This document shows, one piece after another, positions 1 to 8,498 of a stretch of 36,822 bases of DNA. This DNA comes from Eggerthellaceae bacterium (GTDB taxonomy: Bacteria; Actinomycetota; Coriobacteriia; Coriobacteriales; Eggerthellaceae). Below the pieces are notes generated by a model. The model did no database searches. It saw nothing but the letters and a program-made list of their open reading frames with translations, and was not told the origin of the DNA. Where the stretch lies: positions 1 through 36,822 of the forward strand of contig CAADXT010000166.1 in assembly GCA_900753095.1 (NCBI GenBank). The letters run 5' to 3'. Each line of letters starts with the position of its first letter. The stretch's first letter is position 1. The position numbers and the translations under genes are program-made.

Positions 1-3000
1 CATGCTGCCGCGCTGGCAGCCGCAGCGGCAAGAGCTGCGAACGCACCGCCAAAGGCAAGCAGATTGTCGCCCGTCTTGGGTGCCTCGGAAGAAGAGCCGT
101 CGGCGCCTTGGTCGTCCGAGCCGTTATCCGGGTTGTTGGCAGAATCGCCGTTGGTATCGTTGCCGGCATCGGCATTGCCGCTATCGGATCCGTCATCGGA
201 GCCAGCGCCGGAGCCGGAGCCGTTGTCGTCAGCACCATCGTCGCCAGAGCCAGTGCCGGAGCCGTTGTCACCGGAGCCTGATCCGCCGTTATCGCCCGAA
301 CCGCTGTCTCCACCGTTGCCGCCGTCGTCCTTGCCGCTATCGGGCGCCGCAAGCGAGTCGATGGCATTCTTCAAAGCCTCGGTTGCCTGCGCAACTTCTT
401 CATCGGTTGCAGAGGCGCTCTTGCTTATCACCTGGGCGGCAGCCAGGGCATCCTGCAGGTTCTTCCAGGAATCCTGGGAATAGCTTTCCTTGTTCAGGGC
501 CTCGGCCTTGCTGATTGCGCTGTTCAGCTCCGTCTTGTCTGCCTGCTTGACAACTTCGAAGGAAAGGTTGGTCGTATAGCCCGTAGACGTTACCTCAATC
601 TGGTAGGTGCCGTTTTCAGGGAACACCTTGGTCTCAGAGCCGTCCTTGCCCTTTACTGCTGCATCCAAATTGATGGTGCCATCGGGGTTCACGATGGAAA
701 CAGAGCCGCGGCCCTTGGCGGCATACTCCACATCCCCCACCTTTACCTTGCTGATGTTGCCGAGGTAGGAGGCAATGTCGCCGCCTTCCTGCTTGGGCAC
801 AATCTGGTTCGCTTCGCTGTTGTAGGAGGCAACCTCGTTAGCCGTGGTAAGCAGGAAATCAGCAGAAACGCTGGCGTATTTGCCGCTCTTGTCCTTGGCA
901 ACGAGCGTGTACGAACCGGGGTTGGTACCGGCAGGAACTAGCAGATTCTTAGCTGCTGCAGAGCGCGCCTGTAAATCAGCGAACTCAACCTTGTCCCAGC
1001 CCGCTACGCTGTACTCAGCATCGAAGTCGGCAGGAAGGCTGATGTTAACACCCACCACCGGGTTTTCGGCATCAAGGGAGGCGTCCTGCGCCGCAATGGA
1101 AACATCGTTGCTCTTGATGGGCACATAGATACCCTTTTCACCAGCGGAAACAGTGAACGTACCCGCGCTGGTGTACACCGTGATGTCCTTGATAGTCTTG
1201 CCCATCATCGACTCGTAATGCGCCGAGCTGGTGGGGCAGCTATGCACGGCGTCGGTGAAGCCGGTGCACCAGGCAAGCTCGAAGCCGTGCTTGGCGGTTT
1301 TCCAAATGCTCTCCAAATGACGCATGCCGTACCCGTAGCCGTCGGTGGTGTTGACTACCGAGCCGTAGATGGTTGCATCCTTCAAGGCAGCGTACACCGC
1401 AGAGTCGGTGCCGAAGTCGAGCTCGTAATCGCCATAGCCGCTTTCGGTGGTGAACTTGCCGTCGGAGCCGTCAATCGCCTGAGCCTCAGCGCCCTCGGCT
1501 TTACCGAAGGAAAGCGTGCCGTCGCTGTTGGCGCTGAGCTCCTTATACGTTGCAGGCGCCTCGCTGAGCAGGGTATATGCGTAGCTCCCAGAACCGAATA
1601 GGGCATCCTGGCTTTCAGCCTTCGCGTACTTCGACCAATCGATCCCCGCTGCAGACTCGGTTACCTTCACCGGGAAGGTGATGCCGGTGATCTCGGAGCC
1701 GTCGTCCTTAGCGTGATACGAGCCGCCGGCCAGGCCGGTGTTCTTGGTCTTGTTCTTGGTGGCCGAGGTGAACACATCCACCGAAGTGTTGTTGCTGCCC
1801 GTTTCAGCCGCGTAGAACTCCGCGTAGGGAATGTTCATCAACACGTAATCGCCTGCCTGCGGCGTGGCTTTCTGCTCCTTCACCAGGGCATCAAGGGCAC
1901 CCTGCAAATGGGTGATCTGCTCGGATGCCTCAGATTCGGAAAGGTTCTCCTTGGCAAGAAGCTCCTTGGTCTCAGCCGTCTCGGTTTCAATGGCCGACTT
2001 CTCCCACGACTCTTGCGTGTAGTCCGCCTTGTTCAGCGCTGCGGCCTCGTCGTAGAGCGCCTGAAGCTTCTGCTTGGTCTCCTCGGTTACCGGGGTTTCG
2101 GCCTTCTTAACGTTGTCGGACGCTGCCTGGAACGTGTACGAGCTGTCGGCATAGCCCAGGGCGTGGACAGTCACCTTCCAATACCCCGTGCCATCGGTGT
2201 TTTCCGGCAGCTGGCAACGGGCGGAATCGGTAAGGCCCAGCTGAATTCCCAAGCTCTTGTGCATCCAGTTGTCCGCCGCGAACTTGGTGCCGAAGCTGCG
2301 CAGCGGCGTGGAGTACGTGGAATCGTTGCCGTAATACGTCCAGGTTACCGCCTGCATTGCAGAGCCCAAATCGCCAAAGTTGCTGGTGAAGTCCAAGCGA
2401 ATGAACTCGCCGTACGAGCCAAGCTTATCGCCGCTTACCAGGTTGGGGCCCATGGAGGAAAGGTCAGCGCTCTTCAGAGCCTGGCCCTTGATGCCGGAAT
2501 CGCTGCCCTGCTGCTCGGCCGAGAAGCTGAACGAGCCGCCGTTGTTGGTAGCCGTTTTCAGGCCGTTCGTGTTAGCAGTTACCTCCGCGGTGGCGCTGTA
2601 GGCGGAAAGCTGCCCCTCGCCGTAGCCGCCGGCGATGGCTTCGCCGTTTGCCACGAACTGGTACTTGGCCTTGAACGCATCGAGGTCGGCGGTCTTCACC
2701 TTCACCGGAACGTACTTGACGCCCGTTACCTCATAATCCTTCATGGTGTAGCTTGCGCCGTCGCAGGTCATTGCGCCCTTGCTCCACGTTACCGTTTTGC
2801 CATCGGTAGTGGTAAACGACTTGCCGTCGGATGCCCACGTGGCCAGGTTGAACGTGGTGCCTTCGTTGGTGTAGATGGTTGCCAGGCACTGGTAGCTGCC
2901 ACGATGCAGGCCGTGGTTGGTAGTAGCGCGCGTTACCACGTCGAAGGCGCCCTTGTCGGCCTCGCCGCGGCTGTCGAGCTCGCTCGAGCTGGAGGTGTCG

Positions 3001-3722
3001 CTTGCGTTGTACACGCCTTCAGCTGCCCAGTACTCCGCCCAGGAAAGGCCCGCATAGCCGTAGGTGTATTCATCGGCTGCCGGGGTTTCCTCGGTCTTGG
3101 CGTTCTCAAGCGCGTTGTTGGTGGCGAAAACAATGGCCTTGCTGGTTACCGTGGCGCCGGAAACGGCATCGACATCCGTCGAGTTTGCCTCGACGATTTT
3201 GCTGGCCACGCCTTTGACCTTCGAGTTTCCAGCAGCTGCCTTCTTGGCGTACTTCTGGCTTTCGCTGGGAACGCCCGTGTAATCGCCCGAGTCGTCTGCG
3301 GGGATTTCAACCTTCACGATTTTATGGTCGGCAACCGTAACCTTCACGGTAAGGGTGTAGCCGGTCCACTCGTCGCCGTCCTCAACGCCGGAGGCGGCGC
3401 CGTCGACGGTGAGGCCGTCGTCGCCGATAACCGCCTTGCCCTCGTACGTGCCGTCGGCGATCTTGGAAAGATCGTAGTTCGCAGAAGCGCTGCCCACCTG
3501 GGTGGAAAGGGCAACTGCGGTATAATCGTTGTTCGAAGTCGTCACGGCTTCATTTTGGGAAGAGGCCTCTTCAGTGTTGGTAGCGCTAGGGGCTTCTTCT
3601 TCGTTTTCGGGGCTTGCATAGGCAAGGGAAGGCACCAGCGAAAGCGTCAGCGCCGTGGCAACCAAGCCACGTGCGGCAGTCTGGCCCATCCCTGCGCGGC
3701 CCCGTACAGACTGTTCGTCCAT
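1..3722 (-). CDS. Secreted FMN-binding/FIVAR surface protein, C-terminus cut by window edge
   Basis: The frame is open from an ATG at 3722 to the window edge (about 1,240 codons, no stop), preceded by a GAAAGGA ribosome site. Residues 1-36 form a signal peptide ending SLAYA. Residues about 80-200 look like an FMN_bind domain with DAVSGATVTS at 185-194; DxxSGAT is the motif ApbE uses to attach FMN to Thr (T191 here). Two regions (about 216-430 and 620-700, with WAEYWAAE and YAEFYAAE) resemble the Tp47-type domains found in such proteins; that assignment is tentative. FIVAR-like helical repeats lie near 540-615 and 1055-1117. A Gly/Ser/Asp-rich linker (about 1124-1210) precedes PKTGDN and an Ala-rich hydrophobic segment, an LPXTG-like wall anchor whose basic tail lies outside the window. 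It is probably an extracellular flavoprotein, perhaps in redox or binding. It is separated from the upstream operon by a long inverted repeat. Confidence 0.85.
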   Translation of the reverse strand, partial: MDEQSVRGRAGMGQTAARGLVATALTLSLVPSLAYASPENEEEAPSATNTEEASSQNEAVTTSNNDYTAVALSTQVGSASANYDLSKIADGTYEGKAVIGDDGLTVDGAASGVEDGDEWTGYTLTVKVTVADHKIVKVEIPADDSGDYTGVPSESQKYAKKAAAGNSKVKGVASKIVEANSTDVDAVSGATVTSKAIVFATNNALENAKTEETPAADEYTYGYAGLSWAEYWAAEGVYNASDTSSSSELDSRGEADKGAFDVVTRATTNHGLHRGSYQCLATIYTNEGTTFNLATWASDGKSFTTTDGKTVTWSKGAMTCDGASYTMKDYEVTGVKYVPVKVKTADLDAFKAKYQFVANGEAIAGGYGEGQLSAYSATAEVTANTNGLKTATNNGGSFSFSAEQQGSDSGIKGQALKSADLSSMGPNLVSGDKLGSYGEFIRLDFTSNFGDLGSAMQAVTWTYYGNDSTYSTPLRSFGTKFAADNWMHKSLGIQLGLTDSARCQLPENTDGTGYWKVTVHALGYADSSYTFQAASDNVKKAETPVTEETKQKLQALYDEAAALNKADYTQESWEKSAIETETAETKELLAKENLSESEASEQITHLQGALDALVKEQKATPQAGDYVLMNIPYAEFYAAETGSNNTSVDVFTSATKNKTKNTGLAGGSYHAKDDGSEITGITFPVKVTESAAGIDWSKYAKAESQDALFGSGSYAYTLLSEAPATYKELSANSDGTLSFGKAEGAEAQAIDGSDGKFTTESGYGDYELDFGTDSAVYAALKDATIYGSVVNTTDGYGYGMRHLESIWKTAKHGFELAWCTGFTDAVHSCPTSSAHYESMMGKTIKDITVYTSAGTFTVSAGEKGIYVPIKSNDVSIAAQDASLDAENPVVGVNISLPADFDAEYSVAGWDKVEFADLQARSAAAKNLLVPAGTNPGSYTLVAKDKSGKYASVSADFLLTTANEVASYNSEANQIVPKQEGGDIASYLGNISKVKVGDVEYAAKGRGSVSIVNPDGTINLDAAVKGKDGSETKVFPENGTYQIEVTSTGYTTNLSFEVVKQADKTELNSAISKAEALNKESYSQDSWKNLQDALAAAQVISKSASATDEEVAQATEALKNAIDSLAAPDSGKDDGGNGGDSGSGDNGGSGSGDNGSGTGSGDDGADDNGSGSGAGSDDGSDSGNADAGNDTNGDSANNPDNGSDDQGADGSSSEAPKTGDNLLAFGGAFAALAAAAASAAA

Positions 3723-3944
3723 ATGGTTCCTTTCGGGGTAGCTTTGTTCGTTTACGTTCGTTCGGACGCGCCGCTCCTTCCATTCACGCCCGTCTGCTCG
3801 TTTGGGCTTTTGCCATACGCTGGCAGCAGAGCCCAAAGAGTTTACCAATGGTTACTTTTAATCAGGAAGTTAGATTAAGTTAACTCATAGCTCTTAGCAA
3901 GGGATTTTTTGCCGAATCATTGCGAATGGCATCAGACGAGCAGG
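3723..3944. other. Intergenic leader of the FMN-binding surface protein
   Basis: No gene is supported here. The stretch presumably carries the promoter of the surface-protein gene. On the minus strand there is a direct repeat TAACTT-AATC-TAACTT around 3870-3890, upstream of the start. I could not identify a convincing -35/-10 pair. Confidence 0.4.
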
Positions 3945-4051
3945 GACGAGTAGGGACAGCCCCCTAGCACGGTGAAGTGGAATCGGTCATCCCGCTAAAC
4001 GAGGCAGCACACCCACTTCACTGTGTTAAAGGGGGACTGCCCCTACTCGTC
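3945..4051. repeat. 107-bp imperfect inverted repeat (MITE- or REP-like hairpin)
   Basis: The left arm starts GACGAGTAGGGACAGCCCCC at 3945 and runs to about 3980. The right arm (4013-4051) is its near-complementary copy, ending CCCCTACTCGTC. Pairing extends through GTGAAGTGG/CCACTTCAC, leaving a loop of about 32 bases. The right arm reaches into the 3' end of the signal peptidase gene and contains its TAG stop, so the last codons (Asp-Glu-stop) lie inside the element. It may act as a terminator for the operon or be a small mobile palindrome. No open reading frame is inside. Confidence 0.7.
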
Positions 4052-4666
4052 CACGTCCTGCTCGGATTTTTCCTGCTCGCGCTTCTTGCGCACAAGCTCC
4101 ACTGCCTCGCGCAGGGCCTTCTCGTCCTCGGCACGGGCAACTTCCTTGGTGGACTTCACCAGCTTGGCAATCTCGAAAACCATCAGCACCACCAAAGGCA
4201 AGATGATGAACGGGAAGAACACCAGCGGGTTCGAGAACAGCGAAACCACGGTGCCCAACGCCGCCGAGACGAACACCACGCGGCCCACCACGTTCACCGC
4301 GGCCACCGGCGCTGCGTCCTCAACGGCATTCGCATCGCCCTTGGTATGGAACATCAGCTGGCCGTTTTCCTCGTACACGCTGGTGATGCGGTGCGTGTTC
4401 AACGCGCCTTCCATGGAAGACTCCGTGGCGCGGAAGGTGATGATGTCGCCCACTTGAAGGCTGCTCGGATCAACCTCTTCCGTAACGATGAACGAGTGCA
4501 CGGGAATGGCCGGCTCCATGGAACCGGTAAGCGTGCGCATGAAGCTGTAGCTGCCCAGGCTGGGCACCTCGCCCGCCGGTGTGAACACCGTGCGCAGCAG
4601 CACCACCAGCGCAAGGGCGATAACCACCGCCGCCAGCACGTTCACCACACGAAGCACGTATTTCAT
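4043..4666 (-). CDS. SipW-type signal peptidase I (second in operon)
   Basis: This 207-residue membrane protein has a TM helix at about 3-25, then GSMEP with catalytic Ser49, and LNTHRI with His92. The Ser/His pair in place of Ser/Lys is the mark of the SipW (ER/archaeal-like) signal peptidase class, which in Bacillus processes TasA and its relatives. A second hydrophobic pair lies at about 128-172, followed by a charged cytoplasmic tail rich in Lys/Glu. The start overlaps the stop of the upstream gene by one base (TAATG), which implies translational coupling to the DUF2357-like protein. It probably cleaves the AWF-type subunits encoded in the same operon. The stop codon lies inside an inverted repeat. 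Confidence 0.88.
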   Translation of the reverse strand: MKYVLRVVNVLAAVVIALALVVLLRTVFTPAGEVPSLGSYSFMRTLTGSMEPAIPVHSFIVTEEVDPSSLQVGDIITFRATESSMEGALNTHRITSVYEENGQLMFHTKGDANAVEDAAPVAAVNVVGRVVFVSAALGTVVSLFSNPLVFFPFIILPLVVLMVFEIAKLVKSTKEVARAEDEKALREAVELVRKKREQEKSEQDVDE

Positions 4667-6681
4667 TACTTGGCGTCCTCAGAAGGCTCATCGGCCGAAT
4701 CCTGCTCCTTGGAGCCAGGTTCGCTGCCGCCTGCAGAAGAAACCTCCTGACCGCGCAAACGCGCCAGCAGGTACTGCGAGAGCTTGTTGCCCTCTGCGCG
4801 CTTCTCGGCACGGATGCGCGCATTCTGGGCTTCCTCCAAGCTGCGGCTCAGCTGGTCGATGCGCTGCTGCATCTCCTGCTTCAGCTGGGCAAGCTCGGCT
4901 GCATGCTCCTTTTGCGCCTGCTCGTGCGCACGAGCCGCGGCATCCATCTGAGCGCGCAGCTGCGCCTCTTCGGCCTCGTGGTTCTTGCGCGCTTCCTCGT
5001 TCGACGACTGAACCGCTGCAAGGCGTGCCTCGGCTTCGGCCTTCGCAGCGGCAACCTGCGCCTTGGCATGCTCGTTTGCCGCCTGCACCTTGCTCTCAGC
5101 GTCGGCGCGCGCAGCCTCAACCTTCTCGGCGGCGTCAACGCGCGCCGCCTTCAGCAGCGCATCGGCATCGGCTGCGGCCGCCTCGATGCGCGCCCTGGCG
5201 TCTTCCTTGGCAGCCTGAGCCTCGGCCTTTGCCGCCTCAACAGAAGCCTGCGCCTCTTCCTTGGCAGCAGAAACCGTGGCTGAGGCATTGTCGAGCGCTG
5301 CCTGCACCTCGGCAGCCATTTCCGCCTGCATGCGCTGCACTTCCGCATCGGTCTCCGCACGCGCCTTGGCCGCCTCCGCCTCGGCGGCACGCTTGCCTTC
5401 CTCGGCATCCTCCAGGGAACCACGCGCGTCTTCCAGGTCGGCTTCCGCAATCTGAGCACGCTGGGTTAGGCCCTCTTCACGCGCCTTGGCCATATCAAGC
5501 TCGTCGGCCAGGTCGTCGCGCTCGTCTTCCAGCGCATGGGCCTGCACCTTCCAGGCCTTCAGCTGGCCTTCCAGCTCCTCAGTTTTCTTGCGCTCCTCTT
5601 CAAGCGCCGCCTCGGCATCAAGCTGCGCCTGTGTAACCTCATCAACGAACACCTTGCGCACTTCCACATCGGGAATATCGCAGCTGTCGACGAACTCTTC
5701 TTTGATCTCCTTGATGAACTTCGGCTGAACCGGCTCACGCTGCTGGCTGGCAAGCTCGGTAAAGTTGCGGTCGTCAGTGGTAAGGCTCTTGAACACCGTG
5801 TAGTTGTTGATGAGGTTGGTGTACATCTGCACCATGTACTCGTCGTCGAAGGCAAGGGCGGAATCCTTTACCTCGATGTTGTAGCCAACCTTGTCGTAAC
5901 GCTCCATGAACTGCCACAGCTGGTAGCACTTGCGGTAGTTCGGGTCCTTCATGATGAGGTTCGTGCGCTGGATAGGACTGCGCACCGTGGCGCACCCCTG
6001 CATAATCTGACAGAACGAGGCGTTGCGCAGCGCCATAACCAAGCGCCGCACACGGTCGATGCGCATGAAGGTGTCGATGTTGTCGGCATCGTTTTCGGCG
6101 AAGTTCTGGCGGTCCTTCACCGTCATCTCGACGTTGTACTCGATTTCCTCGTAGGCATCGCCGATCTTGCTGTGCATGGTGAAGCGGTTGCGAACCTCGT
6201 TGCCCGTCGACCAGAAGATCACGTCCGTACGCTTATCGACGAAGGTGAGCAGGCGCTGGATCAGGTGATAGACGAAGCGGTTCTCGTACAAGTCGTACGT
6301 TTCGGCCATGTTCACGTTCAGGATCTTCGTGGGATGGATGCTGCCATCGTCGGAAGGTGCCAAAAACTGCGTGTTCTGGCTTAGATGGCGCACGCTGTCG
6401 GCGGAAATCTTCTTCGCCAGCGAAACCGGCACCACCTCTTCCTCGGTGGTGATGAAGCGACGCGGCTTTTCGATGATGGTGTTGATGGCGTCAAGCGAAT
6501 CCTCGATAACGGAAATCCATTCCTCATCAACCACCTTAACCAGTTCTTCACGCTGCTGCTCGATGGTGGTATCGGAAGCCTGGGCCATTTCGAACAGGTA
6601 GCGGAAATAGCGGTCGTCTTCCTGAATGGGCTCCATTTGAGTGGCAAAGCTGCCGTACAGATCCTGAATGGTGTCTGACAT
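4666..6681 (-). CDS. DUF2357-like protein with long Ala/Glu-rich coiled coil
   Basis: The product has 671 residues and no signal peptide or TM helix. The N-terminal half (about 1-340) has features I associate with DUF2357, the N-terminal domain of McrC-like partners of McrB ATPases: ETYDLYENRFVYHLI near 120 and TNLIMKDPNYRKCYQLW near 235-250. The downstream PD-(D/E)XK nuclease domain expected in McrC-type proteins is not visible. Instead, residues about 350-640 form an Ala/Glu/Lys/Arg heptad-like coiled coil. The last 30 residues are Ser/Glu rich. The gene lies between the McrB-like ATPase (60 bases upstream) and a SipW peptidase (1-base overlap). It may be an adaptor or scaffold for the ATPase at the membrane. 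The domain assignment is from memory of the family. Confidence 0.7.
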   Translation of the reverse strand: MSDTIQDLYGSFATQMEPIQEDDRYFRYLFEMAQASDTTIEQQREELVKVVDEEWISVIEDSLDAINTIIEKPRRFITTEEEVVPVSLAKKISADSVRHLSQNTQFLAPSDDGSIHPTKILNVNMAETYDLYENRFVYHLIQRLLTFVDKRTDVIFWSTGNEVRNRFTMHSKIGDAYEEIEYNVEMTVKDRQNFAENDADNIDTFMRIDRVRRLVMALRNASFCQIMQGCATVRSPIQRTNLIMKDPNYRKCYQLWQFMERYDKVGYNIEVKDSALAFDDEYMVQMYTNLINNYTVFKSLTTDDRNFTELASQQREPVQPKFIKEIKEEFVDSCDIPDVEVRKVFVDEVTQAQLDAEAALEEERKKTEELEGQLKAWKVQAHALEDERDDLADELDMAKAREEGLTQRAQIAEADLEDARGSLEDAEEGKRAAEAEAAKARAETDAEVQRMQAEMAAEVQAALDNASATVSAAKEEAQASVEAAKAEAQAAKEDARARIEAAAADADALLKAARVDAAEKVEAARADAESKVQAANEHAKAQVAAAKAEAEARLAAVQSSNEEARKNHEAEEAQLRAQMDAAARAHEQAQKEHAAELAQLKQEMQQRIDQLSRSLEEAQNARIRAEKRAEGNKLSQYLLARLRGQEVSSAGGSEPGSKEQDSADEPSEDAK

Positions 6682-6741
6682 TTAATTACCCCACAGGCTA
6701 TAAACACGCCCGGGCGCCGCACAAGCACCCGGGCTGATTCG

Positions 6742-8391
6742 TTAGTGCATGTTCTGGATTCGCTGCAGATACGAAATGCTGTCGGGCAGGCCGCCCTCGC
6801 CGAAGGTCTTCTCGATGTAGTCGATAAGGCCCTGCATCTCGTCGCGCACGAAGCTGACGTTCATCGACTCGAACTTCTTCAGCACCTTGCGGGCGATGAT
6901 GTAGTCCATGCCGCCCAGCTCGGTGCCGCCGCACGCCACGTACACGGGAATGAAGTCGTACATCTGCTTGATGATACGGTTGCCGAACGCCAAGCGAAAA
7001 CGCGTTTGCAGGTACTGGTCGAGCTTGTGCATCTTTTCCAGCAGCTCTTCGGAAACCACGTGCTCCACTTTCGCCTTCTGGAACAGGTACTGCAAGTGCT
7101 CGCTGGTTACGTGCACGCGCTCATGCGGCGGGCACTCGAACGCATCGGCGCGCTCGTTCAGCTCGATGGGGATGGCGCGGTCGTACACCTTGTCGGTGAT
7201 GGTGAAGGTGGAGTCGTCGTTGTTGGCGGTGCCCACGAACCACAGGCTGCCCGGGATGCGGATCTTGCCGTCTTCCAGGCCCTTCGGGTCGCCGTCCCAC
7301 GCAACGGGCACCAAGTCGAGCGTCCATTCGTCCTGGCTGGGCATTTCCAGCACCGAAAGGATCTCGGCGAAGTAGTACTCCACGCGCGCCAGGTTCATCT
7401 CGTCGAGCACGATGTAGCTGGGGTCCTCGCGCAAGCCCGCCTCGTACACAGCACGCAGGAACTCGGTTTCGTTGAAGCGCTTCGAGAACTCGTTGAAGTA
7501 GCCCAGCACTTCCGTGCGGTCACGGTACGAAGGCTGCACCGAAACGATGGTGGCCGGGTTGTCCACATAGCGGCTGAACGAGTACGGCAGCGAGGTTTTG
7601 CCCGTACCGGAGATGCCCTCCAGGATAAGCAGCTTGCTGGCGGCCATGCCCGCCACATAGCGGCGCACGATCTCGGGCGTGTAGTACAGGCCCATTTCGC
7701 TGCAGGCGAAGAAGCGGTAGCCCTCCACGAACTGCTCCAACGTAATGTCGTTGTCGTACACCGGGGGCTGCCAGGTGCGGTACTTCAAGTCGACCATCGA
7801 AAGCTTGGGGAAGCGGTTGGCCTGGGCAATCTCCTTTTGCTCGGCCAGCGTCTTCGCTTCCACCGTGGCCTTGGCCATGGCCGCCGCAGCGCCTTCAACC
7901 GAATCGCTGTCAAGCGAAAGCGAGGCAGAGCCCGCAGCCGGGGCCAGCGCAGTGCCCGTGCCCGATACCGCCTGTTCCCCTTCGCCCGTTACGTTGGCAA
8001 CGGTGGGGATGGTGTCGTCGGTAAGGGCAGAAGCGCCCATGTAGGGAATGCGCTTCGTGCCGCCCATGGCGTTCACCTTCAGTGCCAGCACCTTGTTCTT
8101 CTCGTCCATCAGGTCAAGCACCTGCTTGTTCAGGCGCCCGATTTCGCGGTACAGCACCTTGTTGTCCGACTTGTCGGCCTTAAGCTCGTGGTGCAGCTTC
8201 CAACGGCGCACCAAAATCACCGCGATAAGAACGGGGATGGCAACAAGCAGGGCGAACAGGATAACCGCGCCGATCTTCCCCACGATGTCGAACGTGGTGA
8301 AGTACGTGATGAAGATGTTGAAGTAATCGATCCAACCGAATATCAGCAGGTTCAATATGGAAGCGAACACGGCGGCGATGTTGTACGCCAC
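6742..8391 (-). CDS. Membrane-anchored McrB-like AAA+ ATPase
   Basis: The product has 549 residues from a GTG at 8391. Two hydrophobic segments (about 8-33 and 38-62) are followed by a basic and coiled segment (64-105) and a low-complexity linker (120-185). The AAA+ domain has Walker A GISGTGKT (259-266), Walker B YIVLDEMN (326-333), GTANNDD as sensor 1 (387-393) and DRA with a candidate arginine finger (R405). The LDEMN box and the GTxN pattern are typical of McrB and related MoxR-like ATPases. There is no DNA-recognition domain and no nuclease partner. The start is doubtful: GTG 8391 has a poor ribosome site, and an in-frame TAA lies 5 codons upstream, downstream of a strong site (see 8404-8433). 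It probably works with the DUF2357-like product to remodel or energise a membrane assembly. Confidence 0.85.
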   Translation of the reverse strand: MAYNIAAVFASILNLLIFGWIDYFNIFITYFTTFDIVGKIGAVILFALLVAIPVLIAVILVRRWKLHHELKADKSDNKVLYREIGRLNKQVLDLMDEKNKVLALKVNAMGGTKRIPYMGASALTDDTIPTVANVTGEGEQAVSGTGTALAPAAGSASLSLDSDSVEGAAAAMAKATVEAKTLAEQKEIAQANRFPKLSMVDLKYRTWQPPVYDNDITLEQFVEGYRFFACSEMGLYYTPEIVRRYVAGMAASKLLILEGISGTGKTSLPYSFSRYVDNPATIVSVQPSYRDRTEVLGYFNEFSKRFNETEFLRAVYEAGLREDPSYIVLDEMNLARVEYYFAEILSVLEMPSQDEWTLDLVPVAWDGDPKGLEDGKIRIPGSLWFVGTANNDDSTFTITDKVYDRAIPIELNERADAFECPPHERVHVTSEHLQYLFQKAKVEHVVSEELLEKMHKLDQYLQTRFRLAFGNRIIKQMYDFIPVYVACGGTELGGMDYIIARKVLKKFESMNVSFVRDEMQGLIDYIEKTFGEGGLPDSISYLQRIQNMH

Positions 8392-8403
8392 CTTTGCCAG
8401 CAG

Positions 8404-8433
8404 TTACCAGGCGAAACTCAGAAACTCGCTCAC
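8404..8433 (-). other. Ten-codon GTG...TAA ORF in frame with the ATPase gene
   Basis: A strong ribosome site (GGAAGGAG, 8441-8450 region) precedes GTG AGC GAG at 8433, which encodes MSEFLSFAW and then stops at TAA (8406-8404). The same frame continues LLAKVAYNIAAV into the ATPase. Either the ATPase gene carries a nonsense change (for example CAA to TAA) at its tenth codon, or this is a leader peptide with downstream re-initiation at GTG 8391. Confidence 0.6.
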
Positions 8434-8450
8434 GGTTCACGCTCCTTCCC

Positions 8451-8487
8451 AAAACGAAAGCGCACGTCGGGTGCGCGCCCGACGTGC
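8451..8487 (-). terminator. Intra-operon terminator or attenuator
   Basis: On the minus strand GCACGTCGGG pairs perfectly with CCCGACGTGC around a 6-base loop, followed by GCTTTCGTTTTG. It lies between the first SipW peptidase gene and the ATPase gene. It would reduce expression of the ATPase/DUF2357/SipW half relative to the subunit half. Confidence 0.7.
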
Positions 8488-8498
8488 GTGCGGTTGGC

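Noticed and set aside
1713..3878. Long plus-strand open frame (about 720 codons) opposite the surface protein
   Set aside because: It is antisense to a protein with signal peptide, FMN motif and FIVAR repeats, has no ribosome site, and its translation is Val/Gly/Arg-rich noise typical of shadow frames in GC-rich DNA.
4581..5636. Plus-strand open frame of 351 codons opposite the coiled coil
   Set aside because: Pro/Arg/Ala-rich mirror of an Ala/Glu coiled-coil coding region.
4666..8391. An McrBC-type restriction system
   Set aside because: No nuclease domain, no DNA-recognition domain, a membrane anchor on the ATPase, and an operon shared with signal peptidases and exported subunits.
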